A stretch of DNA of 64,000 nucleotides from Cloacibacillus evryensis DSM 19522 (GTDB lineage: Bacteria; Synergistota; Synergistia; Synergistales; Synergistaceae): positions 378,001-442,000 of the forward strand of contig NZ_KK073872.1 in assembly GCF_000585335.1 (NCBI RefSeq), given 5' to 3'. The notes beneath the pieces are model-generated. The model worked only from the letters and a program-made list of their open reading frames with translations, was not told the origin of the DNA and did not search any database. The number at the start of each line of letters is the position of its first letter. Positions within the stretch are counted from its first letter, which is position 1. The translations under genes were made by a program, and so were the position numbers. Below are positions 7,229 to 16,263 of this stretch, one piece after another.

Positions 7229-7930
7229 TCATGGCGCGCGCGTTTTATCTTTTTGCCTGAAGAACATCAGGATCGCTCCCAAAAACAGCAGGAACGCCGG
7301 AAAGAGTATCGCGCTGTCGTCGTAAACATAGGTGAGCCTGGAACCGATGACGACGGACAGGGTGAATACCGCCACGGTGACGAGGTATTCAAAGCTGCGC
7401 GACACCTTCTCCATATCGCGGTCTTCCCGGTAGTCCATCACATATTCGATAGCCCCGCGCAGGTTCATCATCGCCAGCGTCGAGGTGAAGGGGACTCCGT
7501 TCATCGAGCGGAAGGCGTCGAACTGCATGGCGCAGGCGAACGAGACCATCGCGTTCGCGACGTTGTCGCCGTAGTGAGGCATGAATGATATCAGCACCAG
7601 CACCAGCGCCTCGGCGGCGACCACGATCTGACGCCATTCTATATGTTTCAGCGAGCTGTAGCGGAGCCGTATCCTTTCGGTTATGTAGGTCCCCAGCAGG
7701 AAGGCGGTCACCGGTATGAGATAGCTGATCGAGGCGGCGATCCTGCCGCGCGCCAGATTGACCCCCAGGAGGATCAGGTTTCCCGTCTGCGTGTTGGCAA
7801 AGACATTGCCGCGTCCGATGAATGTGTATCCGTCGAGAAATCCGCCCGCCGCCGCGAGAATGGCCGCGAGCAGGAATGATTCCGAGGGATCGATGAAGTC
7901 CATCAGCTTTATCTTTGGCAGTTTTATCAT
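7229..7930 (-). CDS. YoaK/DUF1275-family membrane protein
   Basis: The 233-residue protein has about six hydrophobic segments and the DUF1275 signatures GGFLDGYTF and NVFANTQTGNLILLGVNLA near the N-terminus, and FACAMQFDAFRSMNGVPFTS in the middle. The family is a widespread inner-membrane group of unknown function. The ATG at 7930 has GGGAGG upstream; the longer open frame has no support. It lies just upstream of the fluoride riboswitch but has no obvious link to fluoride. Confidence 0.9.
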   Translation of the reverse strand: MIKLPKIKLMDFIDPSESFLLAAILAAAGGFLDGYTFIGRGNVFANTQTGNLILLGVNLARGRIAASISYLIPVTAFLLGTYITERIRLRYSSLKHIEWRQIVVAAEALVLVLISFMPHYGDNVANAMVSFACAMQFDAFRSMNGVPFTSTLAMMNLRGAIEYVMDYREDRDMEKVSRSFEYLVTVAVFTLSVVIGSRLTYVYDDSAILFPAFLLFLGAILMFFRQKDKTRAP

Positions 7931-8140
7931 ATCCGGCCTCCCGCGTCGATTGATCGTCCGCTCTCTTATATCCCGATCATGCCGACGGCGCATCAATAAA
8001 CCTACAGATAAGCGGCTAGGCAAGAGGCATGAGACGCGCAAAGGCCCCACCGTGCCGCGGACGGCGGCGCCGTTCACGAAAGCGCTCCGTTGTGCTATCC
8101 TTCTGTTGTGTTGATAAACAGGCATGGAGGTGGGAGCGAA

Positions 8141-8743
8141 ATGCTGTCCGAGATCATTTACGCGGCATTTTCAGGAGAAATGCTGATAGAGGACGCCGTT
8201 TTTGAAAACGAGATGGTTTCGGCGCTGGACCTTTCGGGGTTTCGTTTCGATTCCGTACGCTTCGTGAAATGCCGCTTCGACGGCTGCGAGTTCAACGCGG
8301 CGCGCTTCAACTCCGTCTCCTTTGAAAACTCCGATATTTCAAACTGCCGCTTCAAAGAGAGCCTCTGGCGCAAATCTGTATTTCTGGATTCAAAGGCCGT
8401 GGGAAGTTGTTTTATCCGCGCCCTTTTCAGGGACGCTGCGATAACGGGGTGCGACTTTCGTTACGCGAACTTAGACGGTATGCTGTGGGACGGCTGCGAG
8501 GTCAGAGCCTCCTCTTTTAAAGAGGCGGTCCTCTCAGGCGTTAAATTCCGGCGCGCCCTGTTTCACGAAACGGACCTTTCCGCCGCCGATTTCTTCAAGA
8601 GCTCCCTCAAAGGGATAGACCTATCGGATTGCAGCATCGACGCCATCGCCGTATCCGACACCCTGGCCGAACTGCGCGGCGCGAAGGTGAACGCGGCGCA
8701 GGCGGTCGAACTCGCGAAACTTATCGGCCTGAGCATTGTCTGA
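8141..8743 (+). CDS. Pentapeptide-repeat protein (Qnr/McbG-like fold)
   Basis: The 200-residue protein consists largely of pentapeptide repeats with Phe or Leu at every fifth position (for example VRFVKCRFDGCEFNAARFNS), which build a right-handed beta helix. It ends with LRGAKVNAAQAVELAKLIGL, a C-terminal helix also seen in DNA-mimic pentapeptide proteins that protect gyrase. Protection of gyrase is possible but not shown. The ATG at 8141 follows a strong GGAGGTGGGAG. The gene stands alone between leftward genes. Confidence 0.88.
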   Translation: MLSEIIYAAFSGEMLIEDAVFENEMVSALDLSGFRFDSVRFVKCRFDGCEFNAARFNSVSFENSDISNCRFKESLWRKSVFLDSKAVGSCFIRALFRDAAITGCDFRYANLDGMLWDGCEVRASSFKEAVLSGVKFRRALFHETDLSAADFFKSSLKGIDLSDCSIDAIAVSDTLAELRGAKVNAAQAVELAKLIGLSIV

Positions 8744-8901
8744 CGGCGGCATGAAGCTCGTTCTCTCGCGGCCCCTCTATCCGCTATCGGCTAATTGAAC
8801 GCGCAAAGATAAAAAGACCGCGTGCTGCTTCACGAAAAAGTGCCGCGCGGCTTTGAAAGGATAGGGTATATAGCGTTTTCTTTGTTGCAGGCGGCTGATG
8901 T

Positions 8902-10170
8902 CTATGAGATTATGCTCAAGAATGTTCTAAGCGACAGGAACAGCGTTATTACAAATAACCCGGCTAACAATATATTACGGAGAGAGGTATTTACTTTATC
9001 CCCCATAATATCCTTGTCCGCGGATATCCTCCAGACGATGAAGCATATCGCCGGAAGCATCATGCCGTTGATCGCCTGCGCGGAAAGGACAAGCCAGATA
9101 GGCGCGCTTCCGAAGACGAAGACTATTATCATCGGCACAACGCCCGCGCCTATTGAGATGATACGGCTTCTTGCTGCTTTTAAATCCTCCTCATAGCCCC
9201 ATGCCTGATTGAATATCATTGGCATCAGCAGCATCCTGAACAAGCCGGACGAGAACGCGGCGCCCCAGAGGCCGAGTGAGAACAGGATTCCCGCGTAACG
9301 CCCGAGCAAAGGTGTAAGCTGCCGTGCCATGTCGCTTGCGCTCTTTACCTGTATGCCCAGAGGGTGCAGTACGCTTCCGGAACAGACAAGAATCGCGATG
9401 GATATCATGGCTGTGACTGTCAAGCTGACTAGCAGGTCAAATACGGCGGATTTCTTCTTTTCCAACGTGGGAAGGTTAACTTCCTCAGGCCTTCCGTACA
9501 TGAACTTTCCTTTAAGCAATGCCGACAGAGATACGGGGATGTCGGGAACCATCGTCGTTCCAAGCAGAGCGATAACCAGGAACCAGTTGCCGCCGGGGAT
9601 TCTGAACGAGAACCCGTCTTTTATCAAATCGCCGACGGAGGGGCCGGATGAGAATGCCGTTATCACAAAGGAGACGACCATGAGCCCTACGAGAACCTTT
9701 GTGAAGTTTTCAAGCAGATCTTGTTTAGACATCAGCGCCATTGCCAGCGCGCTTATGATCATGATATTTGTCCATGCGACAATAGAGAGCCCCGGAACAA
9801 AATAATTCATCGACATCGCCGCTCCAATAAAATTACTGGCTTGGAAAACCAGCGTACCGAGATACAGCAGTATAAACAAAAACTTGGGAACCGCGGGATT
9901 GTATTTTTTACGCGCCGCATCCATTACGCTCATCTGACGTTCGCACACAAGTCTTATCGCTGGCTCCTGGTAAAGATATGAGGCAAAACACGCAAAGACA
10001 ATTACCCACAGCGGATCATAGCCGTATGCGGCGCCCATTGTTGACAACGTCGTGACAGAACCTGGGCCGATAACAACAGCTGCGATGATAATCGCCGGGC
10101 CGATGCTCATGAAATAGTCTTTAAAAGTACGTTTCTTCTCAAGAATGCCATCAGCTTTTTTCTCGCTCAT
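8902..10170 (-). CDS. Nramp-like carrier without the metal-binding motifs (YcsG type)
   Basis: The 422-residue protein has the Nramp fold, with 11 or so helices. The first-helix motif DPGN of metal-transporting Nramps is GPGS here (35-38), and the TM6 motif MPHN is replaced by MVPDIPVS. It therefore probably does not carry Mn2+ or Fe2+. Bacillus subtilis YcsG, an Nramp-like protein, sits beside a DUF1445 gene (ycsI) in the 5-oxoprolinase region, and here too DUF1445 is next door. A small organic substrate such as a carboxylate is a fair guess. The gene is visibly less GC-rich than its upstream neighbours. Confidence 0.85.
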   Translation of the reverse strand: MSEKKADGILEKKRTFKDYFMSIGPAIIIAAVVIGPGSVTTLSTMGAAYGYDPLWVIVFACFASYLYQEPAIRLVCERQMSVMDAARKKYNPAVPKFLFILLYLGTLVFQASNFIGAAMSMNYFVPGLSIVAWTNIMIISALAMALMSKQDLLENFTKVLVGLMVVSFVITAFSSGPSVGDLIKDGFSFRIPGGNWFLVIALLGTTMVPDIPVSLSALLKGKFMYGRPEEVNLPTLEKKKSAVFDLLVSLTVTAMISIAILVCSGSVLHPLGIQVKSASDMARQLTPLLGRYAGILFSLGLWGAAFSSGLFRMLLMPMIFNQAWGYEEDLKAARSRIISIGAGVVPMIIVFVFGSAPIWLVLSAQAINGMMLPAICFIVWRISADKDIMGDKVNTSLRNILLAGLFVITLFLSLRTFLSIIS

Positions 10171-10225
10171 AAAGATGCCCTCCTATATTTATCAGATCGT
10201 TTTAAATGTGTATTGAACAAAAAAG

Positions 10226-11002
10226 TTAAATGATTTTTTTGTCACAGATAAGCATATAGCCAGGAGAATGTGCGATCATCATCTTAGGCTTCGCCTTTTT
10301 TGCGACAGCTTGCGGAGTAACGCCGCAAGCCCAGAAGACGGGAACTTCGTCATCGTTTATGGAAAGGGCATCTCCATAGTCAGGACAATTTACATTTGTT
10401 ATGCCGATCTTGCTTGGGTCACCTATATGTACGGGCGCGCCATGCGCATATTCCATTTTTGACGTGATTTCAACAGCGGTATCTATAAGATCTTTTTTTA
10501 TTGGGCGCATGCTGACTACGTAATTTCCAAAAAACTTCTTTGTCGGGGCACAGGCAATGTTGGTATCGTACATCGGCACGCGTTTATTTTCCTCATAGTG
10601 TTTAAGGCGTATTCCCGCGTTCACCAGAGCCGCTTCAAATGTCAGGCTGCACCCAATCAAAAAGCCCGTCATATTTTTATCCCAATATTGCTGTACAGAC
10701 AACGGCTCTTCAACAAGTACCCCGTTTTTGTAAACTGAATATTTAGGAATATCTGTCGTAACGTCACTTTGGGGCGCCATTTCTTTCGATATCGGCGTTC
10801 CGTCGCAAAGTACCTCAAGCAGCGGACATGGTTTGGGATTCATATGAGCAAACTCCAAAAACTCTGGAGAATCCTCGTCGCTTAAAATGACCAAATTCGC
10901 CTGTATGTATTCAGGACATAGCCCTGCCGTGGGAATTGCAGTTTCACTTTTGCGGAAGAATAGTCTGGCTTCTCCCGGAGATTTGAAATAGAAATCGCTC
11001 AT
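10226..11002 (-). CDS. DUF1445 / YcsI-family putative hydro-lyase
   Basis: The 258-residue protein matches the DUF1445 family along its length: QANLVILSDEDSPEFLEFA, NPKPCPLLEV, FLIGCSLTFEAALVNAGI, VPMYDTNIAC, VVSMRPI, HGAPVHIGDPSKIGI and VPVFWACGVTPQ. The mammalian D-glutamate cyclase carries the same domain at its N-terminus, and the bacterial members are linked by gene neighbourhood to 5-oxoproline metabolism. The exact reaction of this protein is not known. It lies between the Nramp-like carrier and the cyclase gene with short gaps, probably as one transcript. Confidence 0.9.
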   Translation of the reverse strand: MSDFYFKSPGEARLFFRKSETAIPTAGLCPEYIQANLVILSDEDSPEFLEFAHMNPKPCPLLEVLCDGTPISKEMAPQSDVTTDIPKYSVYKNGVLVEEPLSVQQYWDKNMTGFLIGCSLTFEAALVNAGIRLKHYEENKRVPMYDTNIACAPTKKFFGNYVVSMRPIKKDLIDTAVEITSKMEYAHGAPVHIGDPSKIGITNVNCPDYGDALSINDDEVPVFWACGVTPQAVAKKAKPKMMIAHSPGYMLICDKKII

Positions 11003-11022
11003 ATGAATCCCTCCCGATAATT

Positions 11023-11685
11023 TTAGAATTCAGCTATCACCCTTGCCGGGAATCCGTCGCAGCCTTTGACCTTCAGAGGAAGAGCTGTCAGCTTAATCAC
11101 ATCTTTGTCTATATCCAGAGTATTGTTAAGATATTCGACAAGAATGACGCCGTTCTGAAGGAAAATATCGTGAATCGGCGAGTGCTTGCCGTATCCGGTA
11201 TCCGATAGCGGGTCGTCAGGAGAGGGAATGTCCAGAGCGACGAATATCGCGCCCTGATCCACTATATACCGCGCGGCTTCCGCCGTTATCCAAGGCCAGC
11301 GATCATAATACGCGTTGCTTCCCCATTCTTTGTACCATCCGGTTTTTATGAGCAGCCTGTCGCCTTTTTCAATTTCTGTTCCGCAGTTCTTGATCTCTTC
11401 AAGAGTAATTTTGTCTCCGCGGCTTTTGTTCGAAAAATCTATTACTTTAGCCGTTCCAACGATTGTTTCAAGCGGAATCATATCAATGGTGATCCCATTT
11501 TTCACCATATGCGCGGGAGAATCCATATGCGTGCCGGTGTGAGAGCCTAAAGTTACCGCGTAGCTTCTCCTCGCTTCCATATCGATGCGTCCCATTTGCT
11601 TTACATCCACTACAGGATGCCACGGTGAGGGATAGGTGGGCATACCCTCATGAAGCTCAAGAGAAAGGTCAAGAATCTTTGACAT
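11023..11685 (-). CDS. Cyclase-family metal hydrolase (kynurenine formamidase-like)
   Basis: The 220-residue protein carries the cyclase-family metal motif HTGTHMDSPAH (49-59) and the ALDIPSPDDP segment. Members include kynurenine formamidase, isatin hydrolase and other amidohydrolases that use Zn2+ or Mn2+. No other kynurenine genes are nearby, so the substrate is left open; a cyclic amide or formamide is likely. GGAGGAG lies ahead of the ATG. It heads the three-gene run cyclase-DUF1445-carrier after a 150-bp AT-rich gap that probably holds a promoter of its own. Confidence 0.88.
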   Translation of the reverse strand: MSKILDLSLELHEGMPTYPSPWHPVVDVKQMGRIDMEARRSYAVTLGSHTGTHMDSPAHMVKNGITIDMIPLETIVGTAKVIDFSNKSRGDKITLEEIKNCGTEIEKGDRLLIKTGWYKEWGSNAYYDRWPWITAEAARYIVDQGAIFVALDIPSPDDPLSDTGYGKHSPIHDIFLQNGVILVEYLNNTLDIDKDVIKLTALPLKVKGCDGFPARVIAEF

Positions 11686-11835
11686 AATAACTCCTCCTTA
11701 AAATATTTGTTTTTTCAAGCTTGCGCAAAGAGCACAAAACAACAGTATCAGTCTGTGAAAACTAATAATATTTATAGTTGATTGACCGTGATTAAAAACT
11801 ATGCAGCTGAATTGCCGTGTTCTATATAAATAATT

Positions 11836-12624
11836 TTATATCGCCTTTACCATGCCGCCGTCCACAAGCACGGTCTGCCCTGTGATGAAGGTGTTCGACG
11901 GCGCGCAGAGGAATGCCGCGAGCTTGCCGTACTCCTCCGGCTTGCCGTAGCGGCCGAGGGGGATGCCCGCGAAGGCTTTTTTCTGGAGCTCTTCGACGCT
12001 TATCCCCGCCTTCTCCGCGCGTATCTTATCGAGCTGGTCTATGCGCGCCGTGCCGATCCTGCCGGGGGCGATGACGTTTACCAGGATATTGTCCCTGCCC
12101 AGCTCCTGCGAGAGTGTCTTTGCGAGGCCGACGACGCCCATGCGGAATGTGTTTGAGAGGATAAGGTTGTCCAGCACCGCCTTGACCGAGGACGAGGTGG
12201 AGCAGAGGATGCGCCCGCCGCCGTTCTCCCTCATCTGCGGCAGGACTTCGCGTATCGTCCTGATGTAGGAGAGCAGGCAGAGCTCGTATGCCTCCTGCCA
12301 GGCCGCGTCGTCAAAAGCGTCGAAGGGGCCCGGCTTGGGGCCGCCGGTGTTGTTGACGAGCGCGTAGACGGGGCCGAATTTGTCCGCGGTCTCCTTCACG
12401 AGCGCTTTGATGTCGCCGGGGGCTGTGATGCTTCCAGTGAAAACGGCGGGTTTTCTGCCGGTCTCTTTATAGATATCCTCCTGAGCCTCGGCGAGCTGCT
12501 CCGCGAAGGGGCTGAAGAGCATGACGTTCGCTCCCTCGCGCGCCATCTCCGCCGCTATCGCCTTGCCCAGCCCGCTGCTTGAGGCCATTACCAGAGCGCA
12601 TTTGTCTTTCAGTCCGAGTTCCAT
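11836..12624 (-). CDS. SDR-family protein lacking the catalytic YxxxK
   Basis: The 262-residue Rossmann protein has the nucleotide-binding motif ASSSGLG (14-20), NNTGG and the C-terminal TGQTVLVDGGM of short-chain dehydrogenases. At the place of the catalytic YxxxK it reads SNTFRMG, so the usual Tyr and Lys are absent. A subgroup of SDR proteins annotated as 3-oxoacyl reductase-like shows the same loss. It may use another mechanism. It is 24 bp downstream of the FAH gene in the same operon. Confidence 0.88.
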   Translation of the reverse strand: MELGLKDKCALVMASSSGLGKAIAAEMAREGANVMLFSPFAEQLAEAQEDIYKETGRKPAVFTGSITAPGDIKALVKETADKFGPVYALVNNTGGPKPGPFDAFDDAAWQEAYELCLLSYIRTIREVLPQMRENGGGRILCSTSSSVKAVLDNLILSNTFRMGVVGLAKTLSQELGRDNILVNVIAPGRIGTARIDQLDKIRAEKAGISVEELQKKAFAGIPLGRYGKPEEYGKLAAFLCAPSNTFITGQTVLVDGGMVKAI

Positions 12625-12648
12625 TTTTAATTCCTCCCTGTCGTTGTT

Positions 12649-13554
12649 TTATTTTTTGAGTTTAAGGTCGATCACCGGGTTCACGAGCGGTTCGAAGGAG
12701 AAGCCGTCAGGCCCCGTGATGCGGCATTCGGCCGTGTCGCCGTCCTGGATATGTACCGCGCGCGGCGTGCCGGTGGAGAGGATGTCGCCCGGCAGCCAGC
12801 CCTGCATATGCGAAACGAGCGCCACGAGCTTCGATGGGCAGAATGTCATGTTGGAGACGGTATTCTTGGCGTGGACGGCTCCGTTGTGTATCGTCGCCAC
12901 CTCGAGCGCGGAGACGTCGGGAATCTCATCCGGCGTCACGAGCTGCGGCCCGAAGGTGAGGAAGGTGTCGAAGCCCTTGACGATCGTCAGATAGCGCGGG
13001 TTGAGGCGCAGTATCGATTCCTCCGTCATGTCGAGTATAGTCGTGTAGCCGGCGACATATTTGAGCCAGTCCTTTTCCTCGATGGATTTGCATCTCTTGC
13101 CCATGATGATGCCGAGCTCCGCCTCAGCCGTCGTCTTCTGCGCCTCTGGCAGCGCGGGAATCTTTATCTCATCGCCGTGGCCGGCTATGCAGGAGGCGGG
13201 TTTGTAGAAGCTGCCGGGGAATACCTGCGGCGTCTTTTCGCCGAGGTCGCCGGCGTGATCCTTGTAGTTGAGGCCGATGCCGAAGATGCGCCGTGGATTG
13301 CGGTAGAGCGGGCCGTAGATCACATCGCCGTAGGGGATCGCCTCTTTTTCCGCGAGCGCCTCCGCCTCGATCCTGCCGCCCTTGTTGTACCACTCGGTCA
13401 GCGGCTCGAGCTGTTCTTTTTCGATAAGCGCGAATATCTCGCCCTCCGGTTCAAAGCCGGCCCGCGCGCCGAGCGCCGTCAGAGGAAGGATGCCGCTCTT
13501 TGTTACAAGTCCCGCCCTCTCTGTGTTCCACTTACGAAATGTTGCAAGTCTCAT
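12649..13554 (-). CDS. Fumarylacetoacetate hydrolase-family protein
   Basis: The 301-residue protein has the FAH fold core: GIGLNYKDHA (about 92-101), metal ligands in AEAELG (E144, E146) and D175 in ILDMTEES, and the C-terminal GDILSTGTPRAV. The family hydrolyses or decarboxylates beta-diketo or hydroxy-muconate-type acids with Mg2+ or Mn2+. The usual NDVSAR motif after the second site is replaced by LDMTEES, so its substrate may be unusual. It lies between the aminotransferase and SDR genes in one leftward operon. Confidence 0.9.
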   Translation of the reverse strand: MRLATFRKWNTERAGLVTKSGILPLTALGARAGFEPEGEIFALIEKEQLEPLTEWYNKGGRIEAEALAEKEAIPYGDVIYGPLYRNPRRIFGIGLNYKDHAGDLGEKTPQVFPGSFYKPASCIAGHGDEIKIPALPEAQKTTAEAELGIIMGKRCKSIEEKDWLKYVAGYTTILDMTEESILRLNPRYLTIVKGFDTFLTFGPQLVTPDEIPDVSALEVATIHNGAVHAKNTVSNMTFCPSKLVALVSHMQGWLPGDILSTGTPRAVHIQDGDTAECRITGPDGFSFEPLVNPVIDLKLKK

Positions 13555-13579
13555 TTATAACTCCTCCTGTCTTTCTTTT

Positions 13580-14761
13580 TTATTTTCCCGAGAGTTCGGC
13601 GAATGCCTGTTTCATTTTCCCGCAGCCCTCGGCGATGTTGTCGAGGCTGTTGGCGAAGCTCATGCGCAGATATCCCTCGCCGTTCCTGCCGAAGACGTTT
13701 CCGGGCACCAGCGCGACCTTTGCCTCTTCGAGCAGGTATTCGGCGACCTCGGCGCAGGGGCGTCCCAACCCCTTCACGTTGATGAAAATGTAGAAGGCTC
13801 CCTTCGGCGTGACGCAGCTTGCGCCCTCCATCTTATTTATCGCTTCGACGGCGTAGTCGCGGCGGCGCTCAAATTCCCTGACCATCAGCTCGACCTCGTC
13901 CCCCTCGTCGCGCAGGGCCGTGATGGCGGCGCGCTGTACGAATGACGGGGCGCAGGTGGTGTTGTGCTGGTGTATCTTATTCATGGCGATGATGAGATCC
14001 TTGGGAGCCGCGGCGTAGCCGAGACGCCAGCCCGTCATCGAATAGGCCTTGGACAAACCGTTGAATGTTACCGTGCGGTCCGCCATGCCTGGCAGAGAGG
14101 CGATGCTTGTCTGACGCTTTCCGTCGTAGACGAGGCGCTCGTAAATTTCATCCGATACCACGAGCAGATCGTGAGCCTTCGCAAGTTCCGCGATGCCCTC
14201 AAGCGTGCCGCGCGAGAGGACGCCTCCCGTGGGGTTGCATGGCGTGAGCAGCACTATAGCCTTAGTGCGCGGCGTTATCTTGCTCTTTATCTCTGCGAGG
14301 TCGGGCTCAAAGCCGTTCTCCTCGGTGAGCGAATAGGAGACGGGACGCGCGTTGAAGAGCGCGGGGACATTAAGATAATTTATCCATACGGGGTCGGGGA
14401 TGAGAAGTTCGTCCCCCTCGTTCAGTATCGTGCAGAGCAGGTCGAAGACTGCCTCCGAAAGCCCGGCGGTGACGAGTATATTCTCCGCGGCGCAGGGAAT
14501 GCCGTTCGCCTTGGCCAGCCTCTCGGCGATCGTCTCGCGCAGCTCCATCATGCCGAAATTCGAGGTGTAGAAGACCTCGCCGTCGCGCAGGCTTTTGATC
14601 GCCGCCTCTTTTATATAGGCGGGCGTGTCAAAGTCCGGGCGGCCTATCTCGAAGTGTATGACCCGTTCTCCCGCGCGCTCCATTGCCAGCGCGCGTTCAT
14701 TTACTTTGCGTATTCCGGAGGGTGTGAGCGCACACACCCTTGAAGCAGTGAAATCCTTCAT
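13580..14761 (-). CDS. Class I/II PLP-dependent aminotransferase
   Basis: The 393-residue fold-type I enzyme has N176 in CNPTGG, D204 in VVSDEIYERL, the PLP lysine K238 in NGLSKAYSMTGWRLGY and a C-terminal substrate-binding Arg in GEGYLRMSFA. It resembles aspartate or aromatic aminotransferases of the AspC/PatA type. As first gene of the leftward operon and divergent from a LysR gene it probably starts catabolism of an amino acid whose keto acid is then handled by the FAH and SDR proteins; that order is inferred. Confidence 0.92.
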   Translation of the reverse strand: MKDFTASRVCALTPSGIRKVNERALAMERAGERVIHFEIGRPDFDTPAYIKEAAIKSLRDGEVFYTSNFGMMELRETIAERLAKANGIPCAAENILVTAGLSEAVFDLLCTILNEGDELLIPDPVWINYLNVPALFNARPVSYSLTEENGFEPDLAEIKSKITPRTKAIVLLTPCNPTGGVLSRGTLEGIAELAKAHDLLVVSDEIYERLVYDGKRQTSIASLPGMADRTVTFNGLSKAYSMTGWRLGYAAAPKDLIIAMNKIHQHNTTCAPSFVQRAAITALRDEGDEVELMVREFERRRDYAVEAINKMEGASCVTPKGAFYIFINVKGLGRPCAEVAEYLLEEAKVALVPGNVFGRNGEGYLRMSFANSLDNIAEGCGKMKQAFAELSGK

Positions 14762-14844
14762 TGCTATTCCCCTTTCGAGCTATATTCATTATTTTCAGCG
14801 GTCCCATGGCCTTTTTCTTGATTTAATACTAATAAAATATCTTC

Positions 14845-14873
14845 TTGTTGTAAAATACTTATTACAATATAAT
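14845..14873 (+). promoter_or_regulatory. Promoter of the LysR gene with an overlapping dyad
   Basis: TTGTTG (14845-14850) and TATAAT (14868-14873) are spaced 17 bp apart upstream of the LysR gene. The dyad TTGTAA-8-TTACAA (14848-14867) covers the spacer and fits a LysR-type autoregulatory site, so the same site probably also controls the divergent aminotransferase operon. Confidence 0.7.
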
Positions 14874-14922
14874 CTTATATAGTTGTTTCTATAGCTCCCG
14901 ATAAAAGGTAGATGCTGCCACA

Positions 14923-15879
14923 ATGTTAAAGGATATCGAATATATATATGCCGTATATCAGGAACGCAGCTTTTCCAAGGCTGCGCGGAGGCTTTTCATT
15001 TCTCAGCCGTCGCTCAGCGCCGCCGTCAAACGCATAGAGAACGAGCTCGGCCTGCCGCTCTTCAACCGCAGCACGAACCCCGTGAGCCTTACCGAGGCGG
15101 GGGAGTATTATATAAATTTCGCTGATAAGATCATGGAGACGGAGCGCGAGATGCAGGAGCACTTCGCCGCGCTCGCTGGCGGCGCGCCTGCGCGGCTGAA
15201 TGTCGGCAGCTCGATGTTTTTTTGCTCTTATGTGCTGCCGGAGATAATCGAGGCGTTCCGCGCACGTTACGCCAACATCACCGCCACGCTCTCGGAGGGC
15301 AGCAGCGTCGCGCTCTCAGAGCGTCTGCGCGAAGGGGCGCTGGACTTCCTCCTTGAGGCTGAGCAGCTTGATAAAAATGTTTTTGAGTCTGTGCCCTGGA
15401 CGGTCGAGCGCATTGTGCTCGCCGTGCCCGCCTCCAATCCTATTAACGAAGAGCTCTCGGAGTTCCGTTACTCCTTTGAGGAGATGGCGGCGGAGAGCAC
15501 GGACGCGCCCTTAAAGCCGGCCGTGCCGCTGGAGCGCTTCGCGGAAGAGGAGTTCCTGATACTGAAAAAATGGAACGACATCCACCGGCGCAGCCTCGCG
15601 ATCTGCAAGGAAGCCGGTTTTACGCCGAAGGTATCGATGTATCTCGAACAGATGATGACGGCCTATTACCTTGTCTGCGAAGGCAGGGGCATCGCCTTTG
15701 TGCGTGATACGATCCTTGACTGTCTCGCGCCCTCCGACAAAGTATTTTTTTACCGCCTGGATAACAGTGAGGCGTCGCGCGGCATTTATCTCTCTTACAA
15801 AAAATCCGGCGTTCTGTCACAGGTACAGCGCGATTTTATTGACTTCATGAAGACGGAGAAACTCTCGCGGCGGCGCTGA
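14923..15879 (+). CDS. LysR-family regulator of the adjacent catabolic operon
   Basis: The 318-residue protein begins with a LysR helix-turn-helix (MLKDIEYIYAVYQERSFSKA, then ARRLFISQPSLSAAVKRIE) and continues with an effector-binding domain. It has an extra acidic linker near residue 185-205 (FEEMAAESTDAPLKPAVP). It is divergent from the aminotransferase-FAH-SDR operon, 161 bp away, with a shared palindromic control region, which makes it the likely activator of that operon. The effector is probably an amino acid or its keto acid. Confidence 0.9.
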   Translation: MLKDIEYIYAVYQERSFSKAARRLFISQPSLSAAVKRIENELGLPLFNRSTNPVSLTEAGEYYINFADKIMETEREMQEHFAALAGGAPARLNVGSSMFFCSYVLPEIIEAFRARYANITATLSEGSSVALSERLREGALDFLLEAEQLDKNVFESVPWTVERIVLAVPASNPINEELSEFRYSFEEMAAESTDAPLKPAVPLERFAEEEFLILKKWNDIHRRSLAICKEAGFTPKVSMYLEQMMTAYYLVCEGRGIAFVRDTILDCLAPSDKVFFYRLDNSEASRGIYLSYKKSGVLSQVQRDFIDFMKTEKLSRRR

Positions 15880-15885
15880 CGGCGA

Positions 15886-15914
15886 AAGCGGACGGAAATG
15901 TTTCCCGCCCGCTT
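15886..15914. terminator. Hairpin between convergent LysR and azlD genes
   Basis: An imperfect inverted repeat (arms around AAGCGGACGGAAA and TTTCCCGCCCGCTT) lies between the two convergent genes. It has no long T-run, so it is a weak terminator call. Confidence 0.45.
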
Positions 15915-15954
15915 CCGCGATTTATATGAAAAGAGGAGGTGCATCCTCTGAAAG

Positions 15955-16263
15955 CTAGAGAATAAATTTATCGAGGACGAAGACGACGGCGCACGAAAGC
16001 ACCGAGACCTGCAGCAGGCTGCCGCCGAACCAGGAGAGCGCCGCGGCAGCCATAAGCGCCGCGACGGCCGTCAGCGTGCTGCCGGTGGCGTCGATTATCG
16101 CGGGAAAGGTCATCACCGCGAGCGTCACATAGGGGACATAATAGAGAAAGGCGCGCACGCGCCTGTTTTTTATTTCGCATCTGATGACCGTCAGCGGCAG
16201 GACGCGGATGAGGTAAGTCACCGCCGCCATTATCAACAGATAGAGATAGACGTTACGCGGCAT
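15955..16263 (-). CDS. azlD: AzlD-family branched-chain amino acid exporter subunit
   Basis: The 102-residue protein has four hydrophobic helices and the AzlD pattern ILI-like start, TYLIRVLPL near residue 20 and FLYYVPYVTLAVMTFPAI. AzlD is the small partner of AzlC in exporters of branched-chain amino acids or analogues. Its start overlaps the end of azlC by 11 bp, so the two are translationally coupled. Confidence 0.92.
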   Translation of the reverse strand: MPRNVYLYLLIMAAVTYLIRVLPLTVIRCEIKNRRVRAFLYYVPYVTLAVMTFPAIIDATGSTLTAVAALMAAAALSWFGGSLLQVSVLSCAVVFVLDKFIL

